From Cyclostephanos tholiformis (lineage: Eukaryota; Bacillariophyta; Thalassiosirophyceae; Thalassiosirales; Thalassiosiraceae), in NCBI GenBank assembly GCA_036939975.1, contig JALLPB010004747.1, positions 1 to 17,862 on the forward strand: a stretch of 17,862 bases of DNA, read 5' to 3'. The notes beneath the pieces were generated by a model that saw only the letters and a program-made list of their open reading frames with translations, searched no databases and was not told the DNA's origin. Each line of letters opens with the position of its first letter. Position 1 is the first letter of the stretch. A program made the translations under genes and the position numbers. Shown here piece by piece: positions 1 to 8,499 of this stretch.

Positions 1-55
1 AACCCTAACCCTAACCCTAACCCTAACCCTAACCCTAACCCTAACCCTAACCCTA
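1..55. repeat. Telomere, (AACCCT)9 tract
   Basis: Nine perfect AACCCT units run from the first base, followed by one more A and then unique sequence. This is the C-rich strand of a TTAGGG-type telomere read inward, so the left edge of the window is a chromosome end. The tract is short, probably because the assembly stops inside it. TTAGGG telomeres occur in many eukaryotic groups and do not identify the lineage. Confidence 0.97.
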
Positions 56-187
56 GAAAAAAAGTGGAATATCCACTTCACCTCCCATATAAAAACTATC
101 TCAAAAAAATTACCCTTACCCTAACCCTAACCTTACAATTTTGGTACTGGTTTTACCGTGCAGGTTTACTCACTGGTACTAGACATA
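56..187. repeat. Subtelomeric repeat unit, copy 1 (with internal telomeric tract)
   Basis: This stretch shows, in order, an A-run, a small hairpin, a segment reading CTTCACCTCCCATATAAAA, a degenerate CCCTAA tract at about 111-136, and a conserved tail containing GCAGGTTTACTC and ending GGTACTAGACATA. The same order of parts recurs at 1118-1274 with scattered substitutions. The internal telomeric tract sits at the same place in both copies, so it belongs to the unit and is not an independent insertion. Confidence 0.9.
62..78. other. Perfect hairpin next to the telomere junction
   Basis: AAGTGGA, a three-base ATA loop, then TCCACTT form a perfect 7-bp stem seven bases from the last telomeric base. 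Read on the minus strand the hairpin is followed by a T-run and then the TTAGGG repeats. The matching place in the second repeat copy (about 1124-1138) keeps only part of the stem. No function can be assigned. Confidence 0.7.
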
Positions 188-364
188 ATTAAAAAATATT
201 ACTATGGTGTAAAAATATATTTGGAACTAGATCCAAAATATTCCCAAATCTGACCAAGTTTGCTAAAACGCAATAAATGGAAAGTAATTAATAACATGAA
301 GAGTAATGTGTCATTGTTGAGATAATAGTTTTGGAGTGTGTTTTTATTATATTCCCTCAACCTC

Positions 365-1112
365 ATGGTATATCTCAATGGTAATAAGGGAGTTGCTTCA
401 GAACACTTGGGACTACACATTCCAGACTACTCTCATGCATGATAAAATGCCTAGACCTTTGATTCGAATTGATTCTTCATTGTTGTGTAATCAGCCACAT
501 CCTTCTTTGCAGAACATCTGTGGGGACATTAGCAGTAAGAAGTTGATATAAGTCAGTCTGGATTTCACGGATATGGTCTTAAGGAAGCTGCTCTCTATTT
601 GCTTTCAAGAATCCTTGAAGTGCTTGGGATTGGCATTGATGGCGCCTTCAAGCTCACCAATAGAGAGAGGAAGCATGTGCATGATTTACAAAGTCGTGTA
701 TGCATTATTATCAAGTTCCTTTTTTTTCCTCATCGAGAAAATATTCTTTAGAGGATAGGAAATAAGCTTGCTGCAACAGATCTCCAAAATTTCATGAGGG
801 AGGAGGATTCCTATGCAGACAAGGATATTTTCGAGTCCCTCAGAAAAGATGGTCAGAAATGGAAATCAAATATTCAAGAAGATATTGTGTTCCTAAATGG
901 CGAGAAATGTAGCTATGCTGAAAAAGAATGTCATTGTGGGTTTTGGCTATTTTATTCTTCCTGTCAAGGGTTTCCTTGGTCTCAAAATGAAATGGAAAAA
1001 TTCCCCTGGAAGCTTTCAGAAAGTTACCACTGCATCTAGTCTAAATGGGTATGAGCTGGGTCCCAAAGTTATTATCAACAATATTATCAAAGAAACATTA
1101 AATTTTTATTGA
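365..1112 (+). pseudogene. Degenerate plus-strand coding remnant
   Basis: No intact gene is present, but protein-like sequence continues across frames. One plus-strand frame opens at ATG 365 (MVYLNGNKGVASEHLG) and ends at a TGA near 440. The same frame reopens at 539 and stays open to 1039 except for one TAG at 749-751, giving segments such as GYGLKEAALYLLSRILEVLG and MREEDSYADKDIFESLRKDG. From about 900 a neighbouring frame takes over (NVIVGFGYFILPVKGF) and runs to the stop at 1110-1112. At least one stop and two frameshifts would be needed to explain it. It reads away from the telomere, opposite to all the intact genes, and lies between the two subtelomeric repeat copies. I do not recognise the family. 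It could also be a spliced gene with very short introns. Confidence 0.4.
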
Positions 1113-1117
1113 TAACC

Positions 1118-1274
1118 AAAAAAAATGGAAGATCCACTTCACCTCCCATATAAAAAAACTGTCTCAAAACAATTACCCTATACCTAACCCTAACCCTAAC
1201 CCTAACCCTAATTAGAAAATTACAATTTTGGTTCTGGTTCTACAGTGCAGGTTTACTCGCTGGTACTAGACATA
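1118..1274. repeat. Subtelomeric repeat unit, copy 2 (with interstitial telomeric tract)
   Basis: This is a direct repeat of 56-187: an A-run, the sequence GATCCACTTCACCTCCCATA, then an interstitial telomeric tract at about 1174-1213 with consecutive perfect CCCTAA units, then the same conserved tail ending in GGTACTAGACATA. Its telomeric tract is longer and cleaner than that of copy 1, and its hairpin is degraded. It marks the inner border of the roughly 1.1 kb terminal block. Confidence 0.9.
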
Positions 1275-1521
1275 GAATCATTGCCATAAACCACATGTCG
1301 ATCATCATTCTCGTCAATGAGAAAGGGAAAAGCAAGTGGCACAATTATGTTCAACATATTTATAGCAACATCAAAAGAAGTTAAAATAATACAATTTGGG
1401 GGTTAAAAATCTTTCTTGGGTTCAACATATTACTCGGATTCCAAATAAAAAATAATTGAACCCCGACAAAATGTATTTCAAAACAATTGTAATATTTAGA
1501 ACCAGAGGTTAATTGATGTAG
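1275..1521. other. Intergenic spacer, no gene supported
   Basis: This AT-rich stretch lies between the second subtelomeric repeat and the first intact gene, on that gene's 3' side. It contains an 8-bp inverted repeat (GGGTTCAA at 1418-1425 and TTGAACCC at 1456-1463) and a short direct repeat GTTCAACATATT (about 1349 and 1419). A 34-codon minus-strand frame at 1253-1357 runs into the repeat and is too short to support as a gene. Confidence 0.6.
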
Positions 1522-2484
1522 TTAATTAAAATTACTGCCATAGTAACATTGATAAAACATCATACTGAGGAAATCTTGCCATTTGGAATCTAGTTCACTG
1601 GTTTTTTCCTGTTCAATAAATATGTTGTACAAACTTTCCCAGTCGGTAAAGTCAAATATTATTTTTGCAAGTTTCTCTCGTGTTCTTTGATTAATAATCT
1701 GTGTATGTGAGTATGACATTGGTGTCACCTTGACACCAGATATCAAATGACACATGTTCAATATGGTAAAAATACCTGAATCATTGATGTTGGTCTGTTG
1801 AGGTGAATTCTTTGAGTCATCTTTGGATGTCCAATTTCCTTTCCATTTGTCTGCATTTCTAGATTTGTTTCTTGTTGTTTTCATCTCATGTATAGATTTC
1901 TCAACATAACTAACATATTTTTGCAAACATATTAGGTACTGTTGGTTTACATCATCATTCGATAATGAATTGAGTAGAAGAATGACTTTCTTAGAAAAGT
2001 CTATTTGACATAGCAGCCATTGATTCCCTTCATGATGAATTGGGATGTAGAGAAAATCAACTTCATTTGGAATAAGTCGGTGGAATGTTTTGAAACCATC
2101 AGCTTGCATCATATATTGGTTCATGAAATGTGAACTATATACATGGATTGTTTTGTTTTCTTCTTGAATGATTTTGGAAATTAAGTTAACAACTTCATGA
2201 GAGATCGATTGATTCTCTAGTAAACATTGAAACTCAATAGAAGTTATCTTGGTTTTGTGGAAAATGGAAACAATATCTGTCTTGCTCGTAATGATGTGAT
2301 TGTCGTCGGTTGGATTAGAAGAGGAAATATGATCATTCTGCAAGTGAGCCATCAACTTGATTAGTGTGAGGTATTGTGTATAGTCATCACTATCGGAAAA
2401 ATTTGCTTCATTGAGTATATATTGGAAAAGAAAACTTGTAGAATTCCTTGTTACTGCTGGTGACTTTGATGGAAGAATTCTCAT
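1522..2484 (-). CDS. C48/Ulp1-like cysteine-protease fold with substituted catalytic triad
   Basis: The frame from the first ATG (2484) encodes 320 residues. The C-terminal half carries the layout of Ulp1/SENP (peptidase family C48) proteins: a strand ending IPIHHEGNQWLL, then a hydrophobic strand with LLLNSLS, then PQQTNINDSGIF. In active enzymes these sites read HW, DS and Q-x-N-x-x-D-C-G. Here the catalytic His is Gln155, the Asp is Asn172 and the Cys is Ser236, while the oxyanion-hole Gln (Gln230) and flanking residues are kept. SUMO or ubiquitin-like cleavage is therefore unlikely; a binding role or decay is more likely. The open frame extends a further 42 bases upstream of the ATG to a TTG and overlaps the end of the 1563-residue gene by 29 bases in another frame, so the two may be one protein split by a frameshift. 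Fold assignment is moderate, coding status good. Confidence 0.7.
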   Translation of the reverse strand: MRILPSKSPAVTRNSTSFLFQYILNEANFSDSDDYTQYLTLIKLMAHLQNDHISSSNPTDDNHIITSKTDIVSIFHKTKITSIEFQCLLENQSISHEVVNLISKIIQEENKTIHVYSSHFMNQYMMQADGFKTFHRLIPNEVDFLYIPIHHEGNQWLLCQIDFSKKVILLLNSLSNDDVNQQYLICLQKYVSYVEKSIHEMKTTRNKSRNADKWKGNWTSKDDSKNSPQQTNINDSGIFTILNMCHLISGVKVTPMSYSHTQIINQRTREKLAKIIFDFTDWESLYNIFIEQEKTSELDSKWQDFLSMMFYQCYYGSNFN

Positions 2485-2497
2485 CTTTTTCCTTTGG

Positions 2498-5400
2498 TTA
2501 GAAATGGTTAAACATTGTTCTGTCAATTAGAGAAGATTCTTCAATGAAATCACTACAACAAGACTGTGTAGTATTGACAATCTGGAGCAACCATTGAGGA
2601 ATTGGAATGGAAGTTTTGTCTGGAGAAATTTCTGATAACAAAGAAGAAATCCATGTTTTGGTTTTATGTTCAATGTCTGTTTCATTCTTCAATTTAGAAA
2701 GGTTCTCAACAAGATCACAGCAGTTTTTGGAATAATGTGCTATGAAAATATAAATCATCAAAAAAAACGTTGAACAAAATTCCACTTGGAGTTCGACTTG
2801 TAGGTCAGAAATTGAAATGTGTGGATTGATTGGATCATTATTTGCATTCCCCACGATTTTTTTAATCCAATTGGAGGTCACATCATTGGAAATGTTGTTG
2901 TAAATACAAAATCCTTTAGACTCCCGCTCACTTTCATCGAAGGGATATACTACCAAAAGACCATGTTGGAAAGTATAAACACTATCATTGTTGTGAAATT
3001 CCAGTGGAACAAGGGTAGCTTTATCACTGTTGTAAAAATGTTTTGGATCCTTGGATATTTGATCCGAGTCAAATATTCTCATATGAAAACTTTTCTTGAG
3101 CCAATTAATCACTTTTGTCTTAAGTGGATTGTCCAGATATGAAAATCTGCAGGTTAGGTTCTTTCCGTAACAATATGAGTAGTTTGGAAATGTATATGCA
3201 TTCATTTCTTCAAGTTTCCACCATCCAAATTTATTAGTACCTGTGGACTTGATGTATAAAATGTGGCTTTGGAATGGAAGGTGGATGAAATGATCCTGTA
3301 TCTCTTCGCAGACGACCTTGTTTTGCCTTGAATCAAATCCGTAAAAAAAGGTTTTTTTTTTGGACGATTCGTTTTTTGCAGCCACATCATCCCAAACAGA
3401 AATCCATAGCTTGTATTTGAGACAAACAAGTGGACATATGATTGCATGTGGAAGTTTCTTGTAACCAATAACCAATTTGGAAAGCAAGGATGACATTGAA
3501 ATAATTCCTTGCTTATTCATGTTTGAAACAATGTTTTCCCCAAAAAATGTAAGGAGACGATGGTTGTTGTATGATGAAACAAATTCTGTAAGATAATTCA
3601 ATATATCCAAGGGATCATCCTCATTTCTTTTTAAAAGGAAATGCTCATGTTTCACTTCATTCGAAGACAAAATTTTTATAATGCTGTCACTGACTGAATG
3701 TGCAGTCCTTATTCGTCCTTGAGGGTGAGAATTAAATGATGAAAACTTTTCCATGCTTTGCAAAAAAAATAATGTATGCGGTTGGATTGGTCTTGGAATT
3801 GGTGTACAAGGTATGATAAGTTTGAAATGTTGACCTTCCTTCAAGAAGATATCACATTTTAAATGCTTGGAAATTCGACAGTCAATGTCAGCAAAATGAT
3901 GAGTTACAACCTTGGATGCAGTTTTATCATATCTGTGAAGATGTGATTCACTTTTGTTCATATTGATGAAATATATATTTGATTGATATTGCAGTGCAAC
4001 ACAAGGGAGTATGACTTCGTGACACATGTTCCAAAAATTGTCATACTTGGTGTTGATTTGTTCCAGAAGTGCAAACTCCTTATGATTCTGTAATTCCGTC
4101 AATGTATTTGCTTGACAGAAGTTCTTGTTATTAGTAGCATCATCATTTAAGAAACTGTCACATAAACAGCCAAATGCTGACAATTTTTGGAGGAAAACAT
4201 GAAGATTTGATCTTAATTCATAGCCAAGTAATCCATGATTGTTGTATCTCTTGTCAAGAACAGCATACATGTCTTGTGATTCATAGATAACACTGTATTG
4301 TGTGACAGAATAGTTCTCCTTATGTGAAAGAAAACTTTTCTTTGGGATCCAAATGTGTAAGTCGTCATGAAAACGGTAGAAGTGTCTTCTTCCAAACAAT
4401 TGACATTTCATTTCCATAACAATGTCTTCCCTGATGGTCTCGCAAATTAGATTGTTTAAAAGTTCTTTGTCTTCACTTTTTAAGGATCCCAACCTTCGAG
4501 GTGAAGAATACTTCAGTTGGCAAGGGTAATGGTAGTGACGGCACAATGAGGCCAACAAGCATTCGTAAACAGAATAGCCTGGACAATCATCAAGAATTTC
4601 TACCCCTAATCCTTTGCATATCAAGTGGAAGCTGGCACTATCACAACTGTTTGCAAAAATGCATCTTGATGCAAGAGAAAAATCGATATCAGAACTATCA
4701 GGATCCAGCTGATAGAGATGATGATCAGAATTCGGCAAGGTGATTTCCCTACAATGACAAAGACGGATGAAATGGAACAAGTATTTTGCATACATTGGAG
4801 TGTGTATATCAAAGTGCAGTGACAAATCATAGAGAGATGTAACTATCAGTAAGATAGGTTCTTGAATAAAGGTAGTGTGAAAGTTCCCTGTTTGTCTTCT
4901 TTTACATGGGGCTGAGTGATCCTGGAATTGATGAAGGGCATCAGTTGAGTATGCTATATGACCAGGAATGATGATCTCATTAGTGGCAGAAATGATATGA
5001 TTCTGAGATTCTCCTTCAATTAATTTGTCATGACTTGTATGTTTTGATTGGCCTGAATTTTCATTCTTCTTCAAATAGGAGAGAAGGATTGGGATGAGAT
5101 TCTCACGAACATTGTGTGCAAAATGCAATCTCTCGTTAAATGACAATTCCTGATAAAATTTTCGGGAATGAGTAACGGGAGTACTTGTTTTGAGAACTTG
5201 AATAATTTTTCTTTTACAAGTCTCTGAGAAACGTAGAGTTTCCAGGTGGTACTGGACTGTTTTCCAAGTTTGATCAGATATCTTTGGCTGTTTCTTCAAA
5301 CTAGCACAGGACTCTAATTCACTATGCATATAAAGGCTTGTCAGCATGGTGGGTGCCATGTTAGTTGGGTTGTATCTGTCTTCATCTTTCATCCAATCCC

Positions 5401-7189
5401 TTAAATACTTCAATTTAGTTTGTCCAGCAAGTCCACAAAAACAGAGCATTGAAGTAACCATAGCTTTGAGCCAAAGAGCGCCTCTCTTGCCAGAATGCAC
5501 ATCACAAAATTTGATTGATGCTTTACTTCTAGTAAGAACAAGAGCTTCGTCAACGAGTGATGTAAACTTTGAATATACAAGCTCATATGGAATAGTTATA
5601 ATGGCCAACTTGTGATTCCCAGATAGAAAACACTCCTGAATAGACATGTGAACATGAGCCAGTAGATCAAATAAGTGACCATCTCGTCTAAGAGAGTCAC
5701 CAAGTGGAGTGCATCCTGATGGCCTAACTGATACCTCCAAACGGGCACATATACCATTTTCTTTAATTGATTTGAAGGCATTGTTGCCGATGTTCAACAT
5801 CTGCCAAAAGAAACGCTTGAGTGTATCCATTGAAGAATTGGGAAGATGTTTCATTTTGATGTAAGTAAGTGGTAGTTCATTTCGTTTCTGTGTCAAGATA
5901 TGAGAAATCGTAGAATAAAATTTCAGGCTGTAGACTGATTTGGCATCCATTGAAAAGTGGCTGCTGCTTGAACTTTTCAATAAGGAATCGTTGAACCATG
6001 AGAAGGAGGGACTTTGACAAAGATCACTGTATGTGGAATCACTGGATGAGGTTGAGAAATCAGATGAGTTATCTTCAGTTCTTCCGGCACAAGGCAGTGG
6101 TGGAATGATGATTTTTCTTGGTTCCTTCCAGTTCCTTTGCTTCAAACGCACAGTTCCTACTTGTTTCCTATCATCTGCAACCGTTCCTGATTCTTCAGTT
6201 TTTATGACATGAAGGGCCCATATCTCAGCTTCTGTCCCAGCAAGAATTAATGATGACCCTATTTCCTGGGATTTTTTCGATACCTTTTCTACTGGTGTTT
6301 CGTATGACCACTGTACAAGAAAATTTTTTGTTGGGATGTTAAATGCAACATCAAGCTGGGTCATCTCTACAGTCACTCCTGCAATATTTCTTAATGTCTT
6401 CACTTTTTCAAACATTTGCTGAAGTGGGCAAATTCCACCATCAAAATCTATCATGTGTCTTGTTCCCAAGTCAGCTATGTGAAGAATATGTTTTTGGCAT
6501 TGTCTGACAAAGCAACAATTTATTAGAGAGTTGACAATTACTCCATAAGGTGGTGTGTTTGCTGATGACCTGGGATCAAAGCATATGTCTTTATTCTGTG
6601 CAATTGTCATGGGATACTGTTGTGGATATTTTCCAAGATATGATACGATTTCCTTTCTGCATGAGTTGTGAACTGCTATCTTGACTGGAGAGTGAATGAC
6701 TTGGGTTTCCGCTGACACAAGTAAATCACCTATCACAGACGATTGAAGATGTTGACAACCTTTGTTCCTTGAGCTTCCAAATATGCTCTCCGGTTTATCA
6801 GCACCAATTGCCGAGTTAGGGATTTTTACGCTTGATAACACTGTGCCAAATGTGAACAAGACATCCTGAAGAGCAGATTTTATTTCATCATTCATTGTGT
6901 CTGTGATAATCACGAAGCTAAAAGCATCAATGTCAGTAGTTAGTGTACTGCTTTGAGGAACATTAGTACCACTGCGTATGGTGTTGATGCAGTCAGTGAT
7001 TAACAATTTCCTATTTTCTTGATTGTCGGTTTCAGTTGAACCCCTTTTCAATGTGTGAAGATGTTTAAAAAAATTAATGAGTGAGTTTGTGTGTATATTT
7101 GTTTTACTCACAAATGAAAGTTGCGTGAAAACAATTTTATACCATTTATAACTAGAACCAGTCTTATCCCCATGAAGCTCATCAATCAT
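2498..7189 (-). CDS. Very large uncharacterised protein (1563 aa)
   Basis: An uninterrupted 1563-codon frame starts at ATG 7189 with A at -3. I do not recognise the protein as a whole. Visible features: a Ser-rich low-complexity segment at 374-410; a motif ARLEVSVRPSG near 482-492 followed by a conserved-looking LRRDGHLFDLLAHVH; a weak OTU-like nucleophile region PGYSVYECLL at 870-879 in which Ser stands where OTU proteases have Cys; and a hydrophobic stretch at about 1468-1487 that could be buried or membrane-inserted. Two internal copies of a module share I-x-P-x-V-x-L-x-Y (1060-1068 and 1251-1259), each followed by an aromatic-Asp-x4-Lys-Val-Val element (1087-1095 and 1285-1293). Its stop lies inside the start of the C48-like frame, suggesting that the protease-like domain is, or was, its C-terminus. 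A 143-bp gap separates it from the upstream gene on the same strand. Confidence 0.85.
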   Translation of the reverse strand: MIDELHGDKTGSSYKWYKIVFTQLSFVSKTNIHTNSLINFFKHLHTLKRGSTETDNQENRKLLITDCINTIRSGTNVPQSSTLTTDIDAFSFVIITDTMNDEIKSALQDVLFTFGTVLSSVKIPNSAIGADKPESIFGSSRNKGCQHLQSSVIGDLLVSAETQVIHSPVKIAVHNSCRKEIVSYLGKYPQQYPMTIAQNKDICFDPRSSANTPPYGVIVNSLINCCFVRQCQKHILHIADLGTRHMIDFDGGICPLQQMFEKVKTLRNIAGVTVEMTQLDVAFNIPTKNFLVQWSYETPVEKVSKKSQEIGSSLILAGTEAEIWALHVIKTEESGTVADDRKQVGTVRLKQRNWKEPRKIIIPPLPCAGRTEDNSSDFSTSSSDSTYSDLCQSPSFSWFNDSLLKSSSSSHFSMDAKSVYSLKFYSTISHILTQKRNELPLTYIKMKHLPNSSMDTLKRFFWQMLNIGNNAFKSIKENGICARLEVSVRPSGCTPLGDSLRRDGHLFDLLAHVHMSIQECFLSGNHKLAIITIPYELVYSKFTSLVDEALVLTRSKASIKFCDVHSGKRGALWLKAMVTSMLCFCGLAGQTKLKYLRDWMKDEDRYNPTNMAPTMLTSLYMHSELESCASLKKQPKISDQTWKTVQYHLETLRFSETCKRKIIQVLKTSTPVTHSRKFYQELSFNERLHFAHNVRENLIPILLSYLKKNENSGQSKHTSHDKLIEGESQNHIISATNEIIIPGHIAYSTDALHQFQDHSAPCKRRQTGNFHTTFIQEPILLIVTSLYDLSLHFDIHTPMYAKYLFHFIRLCHCREITLPNSDHHLYQLDPDSSDIDFSLASRCIFANSCDSASFHLICKGLGVEILDDCPGYSVYECLLASLCRHYHYPCQLKYSSPRRLGSLKSEDKELLNNLICETIREDIVMEMKCQLFGRRHFYRFHDDLHIWIPKKSFLSHKENYSVTQYSVIYESQDMYAVLDKRYNNHGLLGYELRSNLHVFLQKLSAFGCLCDSFLNDDATNNKNFCQANTLTELQNHKEFALLEQINTKYDNFWNMCHEVILPCVALQYQSNIYFINMNKSESHLHRYDKTASKVVTHHFADIDCRISKHLKCDIFLKEGQHFKLIIPCTPIPRPIQPHTLFFLQSMEKFSSFNSHPQGRIRTAHSVSDSIIKILSSNEVKHEHFLLKRNEDDPLDILNYLTEFVSSYNNHRLLTFFGENIVSNMNKQGIISMSSLLSKLVIGYKKLPHAIICPLVCLKYKLWISVWDDVAAKNESSKKKTFFYGFDSRQNKVVCEEIQDHFIHLPFQSHILYIKSTGTNKFGWWKLEEMNAYTFPNYSYCYGKNLTCRFSYLDNPLKTKVINWLKKSFHMRIFDSDQISKDPKHFYNSDKATLVPLEFHNNDSVYTFQHGLLVVYPFDESERESKGFCIYNNISNDVTSNWIKKIVGNANNDPINPHISISDLQVELQVEFCSTFFLMIYIFIAHYSKNCCDLVENLSKLKNETDIEHKTKTWISSLLSEISPDKTSIPIPQWLLQIVNTTQSCCSDFIEESSLIDRTMFNHF

Positions 7190-7332
7190 TGTTTTTTCTT
7201 TCTGTGAATCACCACTGCCGAAAATACTTGTAAATGAAGAACAACTATGGTTTTAGAAAAAAATTATGACATGAGTTCTCGTCAAACATTGAGGGAAAAT
7301 GAAAAGGAAGCACGACAATAAAAAGCAAAAAG

Positions 7333-8499
7333 CTAATTCGCACAGTCCCAAGTTTGATTTCCCCAATCTATACCAATATGTGAGTAGTATTGGGGTGGAA
7401 ACAGAAACTTAAACACCCAGGTCTGTGGAGAATGGGACTTTGTTTTTTCTGAATCCTGTTTTCTTCTTTTACTTTGTTGACGCCTTTGTTTTTCACAGTT
7501 ACTAACTTTCTTATTCTCGTCTATCTTCAACGCCTCCGTTTTCGTCAAAATATGACAAAATGCACAATATGATTCATAATCTTCACTATCAGACTCGTTC
7601 ACTTGTTGATATGTTGTCATTCTCCCACCAATGCACTGGACAATTCGATAAAATATATCATACACTGGTACTGGATGATTAATTTGATCTTTACCAGTCC
7701 ATAATTGGTAGAAAGCGCGACATGGCAAATGATGAATGTAAGGGAAGCTCGGATGGAAGTGATCTATGTCACTTTTGTTTGCCACCTGTTTGTATTCAGA
7801 AATACTGAGGAGTTTTGACATGAAATTTGAGTTCTGCAATTCCCACATTTTGTATTCTGTTGAGTCCGAGAACATTTTGTTGTGTATAAACACAATAAAG
7901 GACAGTCTCATGAAGAGCGCATCCGGACTGAAATGACAATATTTGTTAGAATTGGAATTCGCAGAATTGATGACACCTTGCGCACATGTTTCCGTGAGAT
8001 TCTCAAATAACAAGTTTAAACTTTCTTGATTTTCACCTTCAAAAATTTTCCTTAAAGATGTGCCTTGTATTGATGTAATAACTTTGAGCCATGACTGGAT
8101 CTTCATGAAGGTAGCTTTATCCGTCACAAGACCGTCCCTAACTGCCTGACGCATTTTTTGGGTGGCCCCAATTAGCAACTTACTGTGCAGCTGATATGGT
8201 GAATTGATGTTGTTTTGTAGTACAGTTATTTCATATTCCTCTGAATAACTTTTAAACAACTCAACACAGTAGTTTTTAAATACCCCCACCCACCTAGTCA
8301 TTCGGATATTTGTATCATAGGTTGCCGTAGAGATTCGTTTGTCAGATTCCTTGTGATCTTGTTCACATGAAATAACGAACAACTCTAAAGCAAATCCAGC
8401 TAAAAAATACACAGTGAGTGGATTCAATAAAAAAATTGAGTTGGTCATACTTTGCATTGTGGAGTTATTCTTTATCTCATCGAAAAAAATATGAGACAT
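7333..8499 (-). CDS. Uncharacterised protein (388 aa)
   Basis: This intact frame starts at ATG 8499, where the context is poor (T at -3); methionines at residues 15 and 18 are possible alternative starts. I do not recognise a family. A hydrophobic stretch covers roughly residues 21-44 and could be a signal anchor or a buried helix. Near the C-terminus an acidic stretch (about 301-311) is followed by C312-x2-C315 and C335, an incomplete zinc-binding pattern, and by a strongly basic run (QRRQQSKRRKQ, about 338-348) that resembles a nuclear localisation signal. The end is aromatic-rich (WVFKFLFPPQYY). It lies 143 bp upstream of the 1563-residue gene and 149 bp downstream of the finger-protein gene, all on one strand. 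Confidence 0.8.
   Translation of the reverse strand: MSHIFFDEIKNNSTMQSMTNSIFLLNPLTVYFLAGFALELFVISCEQDHKESDKRISTATYDTNIRMTRWVGVFKNYCVELFKSYSEEYEITVLQNNINSPYQLHSKLLIGATQKMRQAVRDGLVTDKATFMKIQSWLKVITSIQGTSLRKIFEGENQESLNLLFENLTETCAQGVINSANSNSNKYCHFSPDALFMRLSFIVFIHNKMFSDSTEYKMWELQNSNFMSKLLSISEYKQVANKSDIDHFHPSFPYIHHLPCRAFYQLWTGKDQINHPVPVYDIFYRIVQCIGGRMTTYQQVNESDSEDYESYCAFCHILTKTEALKIDENKKVSNCEKQRRQQSKRRKQDSEKTKSHSPQTWVFKFLFPPQYYSHIGIDWGNQTWDCAN

Noticed and set aside
111..136. Scar of a chromosome-end fusion (interstitial telomere)
   Set aside because: No head-to-head TTAGGG/CCCTAA junction is present. The tract has the same orientation as the real telomere and the same place in both repeat copies, so it is part of the repeat.
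1..1274. Telomere-targeted retroelement (LINE-type) insertion
   Set aside because: No reverse transcriptase is seen, and the A-run lies on the wrong side of the telomeric tract to be the poly(A) tail of an element reading out of the block.
1253..1357. 34-codon minus-strand frame starting MLNIIVPLAFPFLIDENDD
   Set aside because: It is short, ends inside the subtelomeric repeat, and has no recognisable family. It could be the tail of a decayed gene, but that is not supportable.
2490..2530. Short intron with a CTAAT branch-like site and ACAG acceptor joining the 1563-aa frame to the C48-like frame
   Set aside because: With the nearby GTAGTG donor the intron would be only 37 bases, and the joined codon becomes a stop. 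Another intron cannot be excluded.
2819..3142. 107-codon plus-strand frame
   Set aside because: It lies fully within the opposite strand of the 1563-aa gene and is best explained as a shadow frame. The same applies to the other plus-strand frames between 4500 and 10120.
1522..8499. Bacterial operon or phage gene cluster
   Set aside because: Short gaps and one strand look operon-like, but the telomere, ATG starts with A at -3, lack of ribosome-binding sites and AT-rich non-bacterial proteins argue for a eukaryote.
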